NCBI GenBank assembly: GCA_024305745.1
Contig: JAHRBS010000003.1
Coordinates: forward strand, 1,922,001 to 1,986,000
DNA: 64,000 nt
Source: Polyporus tsugae
Taxonomy: Eukaryota > Basidiomycota > Agaricomycetes > Polyporales > Polyporaceae
Reading direction: 5' to 3'
The translations under genes and the position numbers were made by a program. Position 1 is the stretch's first letter. The number at the start of each line of letters is the position of its first letter. The notes below the pieces were generated by a model that did not search any database, was not told the DNA's origin, and saw nothing but the letters and a program-made list of their open reading frames with translations. Positions 34,946-44,952 of the stretch are shown in pieces.

Positions 34946-35434
34946 AAGGGAGACGTACCATGTGCGCGCTTCGACGGCGGCCTGGGTACGACTGCGACGC
35001 CGCGAGGGAAAGTCACAGTTTTCTGAACGCTTTTTGATCAGACGGGGTCGGACAGCGCTCTGAAGAAGTGACTGCGCGGGCGTTCAGGGCCACGAGCAGA
35101 GCGGACATCCAAAGAGGGTTCGGTGGATCCAGGCGGCGGTACGACAGCGAGCGGAGGGAGGAAGCTTAGCCACATCTAGACACGGACATAAATACTGGGG
35201 GCAAGATGGAAACTTCCTCGCAGTGGCTGATCGATGCAGGCCAGCTTCCCGTTCCAGGGACCGAGGCCTCAAAGGTTATTCAATTCAATGACGCCAGTTC
35301 CAGCTCAATGGCCATGACTGATGCAAGGCAGCAAGTCGTCTAAACTTAACGGCGAGCAGCACGGACGGAATGATGGAAAGTGGGGACGGTGACTCACATG
35401 AGATTAACGTAGAATAGATTATACATGAAATATA
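34946..35434. other. Intergenic region upstream of the velvet gene
   Basis: 489 nt containing the velvet promoter/5' UTR and the TIM23 3' flank. No gene seen. Confidence 0.45.
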
Positions 35435-36316
35435 CTAGACTCTGGTCTTAACATAACTCCACATGCCTGCTAGACCCGAGATGAAGGTTGCGGCGGCAAG
35501 GGCGGGCTTCACACCGGCTAGGACGCAAAACAATAAGAGCGGGTACTCGCGGAGAAGCAATCAGGAAGGCGTACCGGTTGACTTGTATAAAGCGCCGGTG
35601 AGTGCGCCAGCGGCCATACTGCCGTATGTGTCGTGCTCGCCGCGGAAATGGTCTATTGAGGAATTGAAGGCGTTGTAAACGAGAGCTGTGCGGGAATGAA
35701 TGGGTCAAGGAAAGACGTCAAAGTGGAGAAGCATCCGTACCGAGACAGCCGGCGGAATTGCCCATGAATGTGCCTCGGCGGGAGATCGAGTTGAGGATGC
35801 TGTTGATCCTTAGCCTGGCATTGGACACCGCGAGGGGTTTACGTGCGCCCTCGCGCAGTCCCCACACGCCGCCAAGGGCGAGTCCTGGAGGTGTGGGATG
35901 AGCATGTGATGGCGGAAAACAATAAGAGGAGATAAGGTGTGATGAATTGGGGTTACGTTCGGTCAGACTAGCATGATCGTTCTGGCCTCAAAGTTCGAAG
36001 AAGAAGGATGATAGAAGGAGGGAGGGGCATGAAATGCCGATAAAGAGTACGAACCACTTAGGTACGTAGTTCCCGTGCCATAACACAAATCGTCACTCCA
36101 GCCGCGGGAGGGAATCGCGCCGCCACCTCCTGGAAGATCGCTTGTTTTGTCATCGTCGAGCTGGAGATAGTCGAGCTGGTCTTCTATGCCAGCGAGTGGA
36201 TGGAGTTTTGACGGATCGAAGGAGCCGAGGAGGAGGTCGGACCCTGAGCTGGCCATGGCATCGATGTTGTCATCCTTGAGCAAAGAATAGTCGACATTGT
36301 CGTGTGAGCGAGCCAT
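35435..36316 (-). CDS. TIM23: Mitochondrial import inner membrane translocase subunit Tim23
   Basis: Channel-forming subunit of the presequence translocase in the inner membrane. The start is at 36316 (MARSHDNVDYSLLKDDN), with an in-frame Met 9 nt upstream as an alternative. The N-terminal intermembrane-space part has HPLAGIEDQLDYLQLDDD, then DDLCYGTGTTYLSG at the start of the membrane domain. Downstream exons give GLALGGVWGLREGARKPLAV, RLRINSILNSISRRGTFMGN, ALVYNAFNSS, YGSMAAGALTGALYKS and KPALAAATFISGLAGMWSYV, ending KTRV at 35435. This matches the four-helix Tim17/22/23 fold with GxxxG-type packing. Confidence 0.93.
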
Positions 36317-37170
36317 TCCGAGCAACCTAGACTGGAGTGGGGGCGTAGGGACCGGGGAGTGAGTGAGGACGGTGAGGAAAGACCTGCAAGACCTGCTCGC
36401 TGGATGGCCGTCCTCTCCCTTACGTAAGCGTCTCGTGGTGGCTATCGGCGTCTTCCGGCGAACCTAACTTAGTACTGCTTGGACTCATCCGAGTCATCCC
36501 ATCCAATGCAGAGTTTTGCTCGCCTCAACTTCAGCAGCAGATGCAACTTGGAATCCGTGTAGCGATCAATTCACTCTGCTGCTTAGAAACAACAGTTGAC
36601 CCGTGAGTACTCGAGTTTTCGAAGACCTCCTGAGAATTACATCGAGCTTGTGTGACCGGCGGCGTTCACAGCTCGGCATCAGATTGGTGCATCCTTTCAG
36701 ATTCATGCAGGTGGTTTGCCTCTGGCTTTTGTCATCGCGTCCAATGGTGACGTTCATCCCGTCCAGGGCCGCATGGAGGTGCTCGACGGCAGCTCGGCGA
36801 CGCACCTCATATTCGCACCTCTCACTTCATCCGCCGTCTCTCTGGGGGAAATCCATACCTTCGACCGTCGAGCCATGTATACCGCGCACTGGCCATTGCG
36901 TGGTGCCCTGAAGCCCGGATATAGCACCTGTCTACCAAGTCAAACTTGGCCCGTCTCGGGACATTCCCATTCAGCGGATATCGGGTCTCGGACTGCGTTA
37001 CCCTTCTCCTTTGGGAAACAGACCATCCTGGTGAGATTTAGCTCTCGCACGCGCAGGAACGGAGGGCCTAATTGTGTACGCTTCTGTGCATCGTGCACCA
37101 CAACGTGCTCTTGCGTCGGTCCAGCACAGCACCTCAGGACATGAACGTGGAAGGTTACGAAGCCATAAGT
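36317..37170. other. 854-nt interval upstream of TIM23
   Basis: Carries the TIM23 promoter and the 3' flank of the HET gene. Two overlapping plus-strand open frames (36603-36911 and 36716-37144) have no recognisable motif and mutually shifted frames. No gene is supported. Confidence 0.4.
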
Positions 37171-39084
37171 CTATTGAACGTCAGGCACCTCCGCCGTGCC
37201 TAGCTCTACGACCAACGAGTAAACGTCCTGCCGAGTTAACCACGCGCTGAACGTCAATCGGACTGTCCGATAGCCATACCTGAACTCCTTTGATCCGCTC
37301 TCCCAGCTCGCGACGTGCCCGGTAGGACACCGGGGGCTGACATCCGCAACCGCAACCCCGGCCGCGCGATCTTCGTCTGCCAAAGACGCCGTCAACCTTT
37401 TGTCTTGTGGCCGTGATGACAGCGAGCCATTGTCTGCCTCGGAGAACATCCTACCTGACCGCACAGTCGCCGCCCCCTCCAAACCCGATTCCCCCGACCC
37501 GACCACCGAGACGCACATGGAGCGTCCGAGGCAAGGACAGCGTCCCATTCGAATCTGTATTGTCTCCTTGGCGCTCCTGAGCACGAGGACGCAGCCGGTG
37601 GAGGAGGATGCTTCCAAGATATGCAGGGTGAGGTCGTGTTCTTTCTTCTTTCCCGAAGTAGACATCGTGAACCCGTCCTCCGTGAGCTTCGACACAATGT
37701 ATCCTGGGATGACGATATCGCAAGGACATTTGAATAGAGGCGACGACGTGATAGGCTGAGTCTGCCGGCGTCCCATGAATGACGAACGGTAGGGGATGCA
37801 GACGTCCTGGACCCCAGCGGTGCGCAACAGCTCTGCGCTCCGCAAGTGCGACAGACTCACTGCCCGGAAATGCGCGTAGGGGGGCACCTGGGTGCGTCCG
37901 ACGTAATGTCCGACATAATAGCAACCCGAGGCTCCGCGCTGCGGATACAACAACAACGCTACCAGGCGTCCGGCGGCATCTTCGCAAGCGAGCACCGCGA
38001 GATACGTCGTCTTCTCCGAGCCGTGCTGGATGGGAATGAGCGGGAAGCGCGACCGCATGCCGTAGCTTGTGACCGCATATTCTGCGAACGAGAAGGCCGT
38101 CCCGACACGGGCCTCGAACGACTCGAGAGGGACAGATGATATCCCCCTGGCGTTGATGAACGCGTCCGGCGACCACGCGAAGAGGCTCCGCGACTGCCAG
38201 TACCGGCTGTCGTCCCCAACCGAATTCGAATGCGGACCCAGATTTTTGTACAGCACGGCGTCGTCGTAGAGGATGGGGCCCCAGACGAAGATGCTCTGGT
38301 CGGGGACGTGTTTGAGGATCTCCTCCTGGAGTCTGATGAACGCGTTCTGGCCCTCGCCGTAGATCGTAGGCATGCTGACGCCAAAGATGCCCATGAGCGA
38401 GTACGCCCTGTCCTCCTCCCGCGTCGTCTGCCGCTTCGCCGCCCACGACATGCGCCGTGCGACGCTGACCGCGTCGAGGGTGACCTCGTGCTTGAGCACC
38501 GCGCGCTCCACCCCGGTGATGTCCTCGACGGCGTCCGCGAGGCTCTCCTTCGTCCCGAGAAGGCGCCAGTTCTTGGAGAAGAAGACGACGACGGCGGGGG
38601 CGATGAGTTCCTGGAGGGTCCATCCGCGCGTGAACCACCTGCTCCGCCGGAACTGCGAGTCCTTCAGACACGGATCGTGGTCGTCCCCGACGTCGTCCAG
38701 CAGCGCGAAGCACACGTCCGCCGCGGCGTACCACTCGTACATCGAATTGATCGCCTCGGACAGCTCGCTGCTGCTCGTCTTGTCGATGCAGCACGAGTCG
38801 ATCCACACCCAGCGGTAGCCGTATTTCCGCGCGAGCGCGCAACAACCTCGAATCTTGTCCGACGCCTGCGACAGAACTGACTGGGAAGATACGGGGCCCA
38901 GAGCCTTGAGAATGCGCCGCTTCAGGCTCCTCCGTGCCCGTTCTGCTCCACTCTGGAGCGTTCTGAGATCCTGGAAGGTTTGTTCTCCCGCCCGTCGCCA
39001 GACGTGGGACAAGATCGCATAGCGATACTCACGTGGGCGGTCCACCCAACGAAGCAAGCCGTCCTCTGTGTCAAGTAACCACAT
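37171..39084 (-). CDS. HET-domain (heterokaryon incompatibility) protein, 637 aa, intronless
   Basis: The N-terminal HET domain is intact: YAILSHVW (residues 22-29), KYGYRWVWIDSCCID (about 87-101), SMYEWYAAADVCFALLDDV (about 114-132), SRWFTRGWTLQELIAP (about 148-163), and farther on AYSLMGIFGVSMPTIYGEG. HET domains trigger cell death in non-self recognition in ascomycetes; in basidiomycetes they form large families, mostly of unknown role. The remaining 350 or so residues have no recognised partner domain (no NACHT, WD40 or ankyrin). It is a single exon among intron-rich neighbours, common in this expanding family. The start at 39084 (MWLLDTEDG) is the standard start for the family. Incompatibility function is inferred only. 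Confidence 0.93.
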   Translation of the reverse strand: MWLLDTEDGLLRWVDRPREYRYAILSHVWRRAGEQTFQDLRTLQSGAERARRSLKRRILKALGPVSSQSVLSQASDKIRGCCALARKYGYRWVWIDSCCIDKTSSSELSEAINSMYEWYAAADVCFALLDDVGDDHDPCLKDSQFRRSRWFTRGWTLQELIAPAVVVFFSKNWRLLGTKESLADAVEDITGVERAVLKHEVTLDAVSVARRMSWAAKRQTTREEDRAYSLMGIFGVSMPTIYGEGQNAFIRLQEEILKHVPDQSIFVWGPILYDDAVLYKNLGPHSNSVGDDSRYWQSRSLFAWSPDAFINARGISSVPLESFEARVGTAFSFAEYAVTSYGMRSRFPLIPIQHGSEKTTYLAVLACEDAAGRLVALLLYPQRGASGCYYVGHYVGRTQVPPYAHFRAVSLSHLRSAELLRTAGVQDVCIPYRSSFMGRRQTQPITSSPLFKCPCDIVIPGYIVSKLTEDGFTMSTSGKKKEHDLTLHILEASSSTGCVLVLRSAKETIQIRMGRCPCLGRSMCVSVVGSGESGLEGAATVRSGRMFSEADNGSLSSRPQDKRLTASLADEDRAAGVAVADVSPRCPTGHVASWESGSKEFRYGYRTVRLTFSAWLTRQDVYSLVVELGTAEVPDVQ

Positions 39085-39934
39085 ACCGACCAGTACGATC
39101 GCTTTTGAAACGAAACATAGTCAACGTCGGAAGGGCTTGTGCTCAGGTACACCGAGCACGAAAACACTCGATTCCAGTACTCACCTGTGGCGGCACAAAA
39201 TACTCGCGTCCAACGGCAACAGCTAGTCTCCGTAGCCGACCATATGGCAACAGCATCCACCGTCTTCGCAGTCGTTCACGCTGTCTTCTGACGGTCAGCG
39301 ATCAAATTGTAGAGGATCAGCACGGGTGGGTCGACTCACTGTTCCGTTGTCAAACAGTTCAGGAACAAAGGTCAGGTGGAAGTCTAGATCTGAAACTGAT
39401 CATGCGAACGACAGGCGGCGCTCAGGCTCACATCGGGACCGCTGCACAACCATCGTGGCGCGCTCACGTTTCTCAAAATGGCAACATCCCGACGTTCAGC
39501 TGACTCCCAGCCCCACCTCCGCTGACCGCTCCACGATTGCATGACACGCGGGAAACAAAAAAAATAGAGGGAGTTAAGCAGAGTTAAGCGCGCTGCATTT
39601 TGACTAGTACACTACATGAACAGGCGCAGGTATGCGTACCGGAGGATATCAATATCGTATTAAAACAAGTAACACGACGTCCGTACGGGGGTAAAAAGAA
39701 TGAAGGGGTAAAAAGAGTGATGATGATGAGAATGGGGATGGGGATCCAGAATTCACATGCGACCAATACCGACATGATCCGTGATGATATCTGTGTGACA
39801 GCACTGAGCAGTGAACGAACCCCCACCGGTCCAATGTATCATTACACTCCAGGCGACCTCGCAGACCTCCGCACTCGGCGCCGCCCAAACCCAAATGATA
39901 AACTATCCAACCGACACAGAGCGAGGGAAGGCGT
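39085..39934. other. 850-nt interval between HET and transporter genes
   Basis: HET gene promoter plus transporter 3' flank. It contains the imperfect tandem GAGTTAAGCAGAGTTAAGC near 39571 and an A-run near 39557. No gene seen. Confidence 0.45.
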
Positions 39935-41620
39935 CTAGACCTTCTCTTCCGAGTGGTCGTCGCTGGCCTTGACGTCCGCGACGTGGCCTTCCTGTGCGAT
40001 GAGCTCGCGGCGGTACTGGACGGACGTGATCGGCGTCGAGTTCTGGTAGAGCAGGTCGACCTGCTCCAGCGACAGACCCTTGGTCTCGGGGATGCAGAAG
40101 TAGGTGAAGACCGCGCAGCCCGCGCACGTCGAGCCCCAGATGAAGAACACCTTGACGCCGAGGTTCGCGTTGCCCGCGCCCGGGTTGACGAGGTAGGGCG
40201 TGGCGTACCCGATGCCGAAGTTCCAGAGCCAGTTCGACGCGACGGAGAGCGACATGGCCTTGGCGCGGACGTTGAGGGGGAAGATCTCGCCTGTGATGAC
40301 CCACGCAATGGGGCCCCAGGTGGAGGCGAAGGCGGCGATGTAGATGCAGACGAGGGCGATCAGCGCCTTCTGCCCGGACTGGTTCTGGACGGAGATGGTG
40401 ACGCCGATGATCGCGACGAGGAACTCGCAGATACACATGACGATAGCGCCGTAGATGAGGAGAGAGCGGCGACCGAACCTCTCGACACCCCACATACCCG
40501 GGAGGGTCATGAACACGTTAACGATGTTCGTCGCAACCGAGATGAGGAAGGGGTTCTTGATGCCCGAGTTCTGGAAGAAGGTCGTGCCGTCTAAACATGA
40601 CTATGAGCAGACATTCGTGCCGGATAGAAGACGTCAAGACTTACAGTAGAAGATGAAGTTGATACCCGTAAGCTGCTGCCACGCTTGAATGAAGATACCA
40701 GAGAGGGTACGGAGGAAGATCTTGTTATGCGAGGACTTGAAGCAATCGGCATACGAGCTCTCTCCAAGCTTCTGCTCCTCGGCGAGGGCAGTGCGGATGT
40801 CGTTCAGCTCAGTCTCGACCTCCGGATCATCGTGGCTGAGGGACGTGAGACGGCCAAGCGAATGCGCTGCCGCCTCGTCCCTGCCCTTCTTGATGAGCCA
40901 GCGAGGCGACTCGGGAAGGTAGAGCATACCAGCGGAGAGGATGAAGGCCCAGATGAACTGGATAGCGATGGGGATCCGCCATGCGGAGTGGTCTGAGCGG
41001 TCCTTAGTCGCATTGTTGATGACGGAAGCGAGGAGGAGACCAATGGTGATGGCCCACTGGTACCCGCTAACGATGGCACCACGGATCCACTTGGGCGCGC
41101 ACTCGGACTGGTACATGGGGATGAGGGTAGAGACGAGACCGACACCAGCACCGGCAAAGACACGACCGACGACGAACGTCGCCAGGTTGCCGGCAGCCGT
41201 CTGGAGGGCGACACCGAGGGCGAAGACCAAGCAGGAGACGATGATGCCGATGCGACGACCGAGGATATCAGCGACGGGTGCACCGAGCAGAGCACCTGGA
41301 GAACGGCGTTAGTACCTAGGACGGGGGTATGTTCAGGCGGACTCACCGAAGAAGGTACCGGCAGAGAGGATGGAGACTACGAGAGACTCGCGGGGAGAGG
41401 GAAGATAGTAGCCGAACGGGTAGGTCTTGAGGTCGTCAGTCTCGATACCGAAGGTGCGAAGCCAGTCTCCCATCTGGATGATACCAGAGATGGTACCAGT
41501 GTCGTAACCGAAAAGGATACCACCAAAGGCGGCGAAGGCAGTCATGGCAATGCCTGCCACCTTGCTCTTGGAGCCGGAGACACCAATGCCCCCGCCTGCA
41601 AGAACTGGACCACCAGGCAT
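39935..41620 (-). CDS. MFS sugar (monosaccharide) transporter
   Basis: Twelve-helix major facilitator, sugar porter family, plasma-membrane proton symport of hexoses. Motifs in order: GGILFGYDTGTISGI (helix 1), DILGRRIGI (loop 2-3), YQSECAPKWIRG (after helix 4), PESPRWLIKKGR (end of the N-terminal half), QQLTGINFIFYYG (helix 7), ERFGRRSLLIYG, WVITGEIFPLNVRAKAM and PETKGLSLEQVDLLY. The tail is short (about 40 residues), arguing against a glucose sensor of the Snf3/Rgt2 type. At least two introns lie near 40590-40640 and 41297-41345. The start at 41620 (MPGGPVLAGG) precedes helix 1 by about 25 residues. It is closest in feel to fungal high-affinity glucose transporters (Hgt/Rag1-like). The exact substrate is not determinable. 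Confidence 0.93.
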
Positions 41621-41732
41621 TCTGAATGAAGACGCGTTAGGGAGAGGGGGGGAAGAACGCGTAAGCAGGTGGGACGGGGTAAGCGGGGATGAGCAACCAC
41701 GGAGAGAAGGGGGTATGCTGCGCGATGGGGCA

Positions 41733-41739
41733 TTTTATA
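41733..41739 (-). promoter_or_regulatory. TATA box of the sugar transporter gene
   Basis: TATAAAA on the minus strand, 113-119 nt upstream of the transporter ATG at 41620. Confidence 0.55.
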
Positions 41740-41982
41740 TGTAACAGGGGGAGGGAGGGAGGGCGGCTGACCCGGAGGCCAAGTCGCAGTCGCATCCATG
41801 CGGGTCTCGCATCCGTGCATCAGCAAGATCTGGTATTGATCTGGTTTCCCGGGGTTAGCGAGCGCTCAGGCACTCTATCCGCGCGCTCTTGCGTCCAATT
41901 AGTCTCCAATTTCGTTTGTTGCTTGATCTTAGGATCATCGGTCGCAAGTGATGAGCATGGTTCCGGATCCATCCAGATCCAT

Positions 41983-42039
41983 CCCCGCCCCCGCCCCACA
42001 AACGCTGCAATTGCTTCCCCCGCATCCCCCGGTGCGGGG
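41983..42039. promoter_or_regulatory. Cluster of CreA/Mig1-type sites upstream of the sugar transporter
   Basis: Six matches to SYGGRG or its complement lie within 57 nt: CCCCGC at 41983-41988 and 41989-41994, CCCCAC at 41994-41999, CCCCGC at 42018-42023, CCCCGG at 42027-42032 and GCGGGG at 42034-42039. The distance to the transporter ATG is 363-419 nt. This fits carbon-catabolite repression of the transporter, by inference. Confidence 0.5.
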
Positions 42040-43657
42040 AGGAAGACTAGTGTGCATTCCAAACAGCGCATCGTTCCCTTCTGGCGCTAGACGCTGGAAT
42101 GGTCAGCGAAGGTGGGATTGGATATGAAGCTTGAGCTTGTTCTTACTGAGGATGATCGGGACTGCCATTGCCAAACGCAGTGCGATTCATCCGCGACTCC
42201 TAGGCCTCTTGGTACATTCCGCACACGAGGGGTTTTTTGTGCTTGTCGCCATTCTGTCGATGAAAGACCAGGTGCAGGATTCTAGGTGGCCGTCGGGGGC
42301 TCGGGAGTCGGGAGTCTGGGAGCGAACGTCCGGGGCCCCGAGGGGCTGGGTTCCAGAATGTTGACGCCGGAGTGAATGTTTCCGGTGTCTGGCCGCTGGC
42401 CTCAGGGTTGGGTGGAAGGGCTGGCTTAGACTGGCTCACGGGTAACCGGCGTCTTGGGTCAGGGTCTGGAGGGGCTGAGGCTAAGCGGAGAGCGCTGATG
42501 GACGGGCTGGAGACTGCTGCTAGTGCTGGAGAGCGTACGGTACGCATGCGGTTGGAGAGTCGTATGGCGTAACTTTGATCGCCACGTACCTCGGGCTGTT
42601 TCACACCTAACTTGCCCCGTCCGCTTGTTGGATACCTGGACGGTTTATCCATTGCATATAACATTACCACGTCACGATGTTCATCGTTCCTCGTTGGCCA
42701 TGGTGACCAGGGGAGCGCGACGGGTGGACGTGACGAGTGGCTATGAAGCATGAAGGACACTGTCACAGAAAGGAGGAGGGAGAGCATGTGGATCCGTGCC
42801 GTCGGGACTAGAGACTGCCCGTGGCTGGTGCTTGTGGATGTTTGGTCGCCAAGGTCGGGGGGATGGAGCACCGTGCATGCGGGGCATCCAGATGCATCCA
42901 TCCATCGCGACCTCAGCTAGCCACGGATCCTGAGCAGTTCCTGAGCCCAGTCATCCACGTCGGACGCCTACTCTAGCGCCACCTGGCAGTCGTCCCACAC
43001 AAGCCTCGACACTCAGCTGCATTCTCATTAATCATTGTCCACCACACGCCGCATGTACCCAAGTACATAACTTACTTACTTACCTTGCAACCACTTTCCT
43101 TCTTCTCTTGTCTATACTTGCAGTCAGCATTGATTCCTAGTCTCCTCATCCGCTCGGCTCCAACCACTAGCACGCCCAATTCCGAATTCAATATTCAATA
43201 TTCACCCCCCACGCTCCCTCTTATGTTCCCTTACACTTATTGCAACCACCCCATCGCATGACGCTCCACGTCCAGTGTTCCGAATATTTTATCTTGTCCA
43301 TCTGTTCCGGCTTCTGACCATCCCCAACCTCACTAGTCAGTACTCCGCACACACGCACCTCGGCAGTAAGTAACAACATCATTTCCATCCAAAGCAGTCG
43401 AACGTCGATCATCCCGCATTTCCAGATATGTGAATTCCCATTGCCATCCCCCAGGTAAGCCCCACCGGGAAGCAAAGCGCAACCACCAGTACTGCTGATA
43501 AGTACACAGTATATCCACGCCTCTGGGTCGACATACGGCCAGTACCACCTGGAACGTCAGACCTCTGACTCGAGGGGCAACAAGAGCAATGCATATGCAG
43601 CACCACCGTTCATGGTCACCAACTGGTGTCTTGCTTGCTGTACGTCCCAATTGCAAG

Positions 43658-43712
43658 GAAGAAATGGCGCGTCCTTGACGGCAACCTATCGCCATGGATG
43701 CGCCATTTCTTC
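43658..43712. repeat. 17-bp inverted repeat forming a hairpin
   Basis: GAAGAAATGGCGCGTCC (43658-43674) and GGATGCGCCATTTCTTC (43696-43712) pair at 16 of 17 positions around a 21-nt loop. It lies in non-coding sequence. It could be a small-RNA precursor, a protein-binding palindrome or a relic of a small transposon. Confidence 0.7.
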
Positions 43713-44952
43713 GGTGAGCACATCTTCGGACGTCGCATGTACGTTGAGCTCGAGGGGCCGTTATCGACAAGATCACGCGCGTAACTGCACTCCTTCTCGG
43801 TCGTTGGAAGCGTTTCCCCCATGACCGTCATACGTGGTGCAGATCTACTTAACTTACTCACTTCCTCCACACGGCCTGTGACATGTACCGTTACCACATA
43901 GACACCCATTGCGTAGGAGCGCAACTAGCGTCGTAATCATTGATTCAATCCAGTCTTTTCGAGCCGAGTCTTCGTTTTCGAGGATGCTACCAATCATCAC
44001 GATGCTTCAGTCCCATTCAAGCGGTGGGCAGACTTTCTACGCAGAAAGTGTGTGGGTGCAATTATTTTCCCCGTACGTGTTCCTCAAGTGTACTTAATCT
44101 CGACCAAGATCGTCCGCAGGTCAACACATATGGACACGGACGTTTGGCCGAACCTTATTCTATGTTCCTTTCCAAATGCAAGTAAGCAGTCCTCCGTCGC
44201 CATTTCGACCACCCAAAGCTCGTGCAAACTTCCTCATGCGCCACGTTTTAAATTGCTCTCATGTGCCCGATCAGGGACTCATGCATCATGACCTGCTGAC
44301 AACCGACCCTCCTCGCTGTGTTGGTTCATGTCAATGACATATGGCTAACAATGCCGTTACGTATATCCTCGCTCACGCGACTCGCGGCAAAAATGATGTC
44401 CGTGTGGAGGTCCTCCCTAATTTGAACCGCTGTCATGTAAACCAGCTACTTACCTCTTTGCATCCCGATCGCGGGCTTAAGCGGAGAAAGGTCAGGTTGC
44501 GTCCTCCAATTTAATTGCTACTGCTTAAGGAAACTGGGGGAGATGTATTCAAGATTTCCCTTCTCAATACAGTAAGTACTTGCTCAATACAGTGCCAACA
44601 TGATCACGACAGTGTACTCCTTAGTACATAAACGGGGGGCTGGCATTGGACGAGAAACGCACGCAACGTAACGACCTGACACAGGCAGTCTTAACTTTTG
44701 AAGGCGTCGTCAAGTCCTTCCATGCCGCGTTCGGAACAGGTAGTGCTCAGGGTTCTCTTGATGGGCAGCCCGAATAAAAGTCGTCAACGACTCTAGCTCA
44801 GCTGCTCAACGCAATCTGCGCGGAGGAAACTCAAAAACATAAGTATATGTCTGGCATCAGGCTTCCACAACCGACATACTCATACACAGTACTTTACTCA
44901 TACTTGACATGAAGCATTCCGTACAAACGAACCCCCCCCGGACCCGCCCGCC

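Larger units (their letters stand above)
41621..44952. other. 3.3-kb gene-poor interval
   Basis: The longest stretch without a confident gene. It contains the transporter promoter, a short ACTT tandem near 43066-43083, an inverted repeat at 43658-43712, and a repeated CTCAATACAGT near 44563 and 44582. Open frames (for example minus 42200-42901 and 43333-43776) are low-complexity or lack any domain. DAK1 is transcribed toward this region, so its right end holds the DAK1 3' UTR. Confidence 0.45.

Noticed and set aside
37451..38845. 464-aa minus-strand frame overlapping the HET gene in another frame
   Set aside because: Arg/Gly-rich frame-shadow of the HET coding sequence.
39953..40594. 213-aa plus-strand frame antisense to the sugar transporter
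   Set aside because: Asp/Glu/Arg/Val-rich mirror of membrane helices; no domain.
42200..42901. 233-aa minus-strand open frame upstream of the transporter
   Set aside because: Ser/Pro-rich low-complexity sequence overlapping promoter DNA; no domain and no splice-supported extension.
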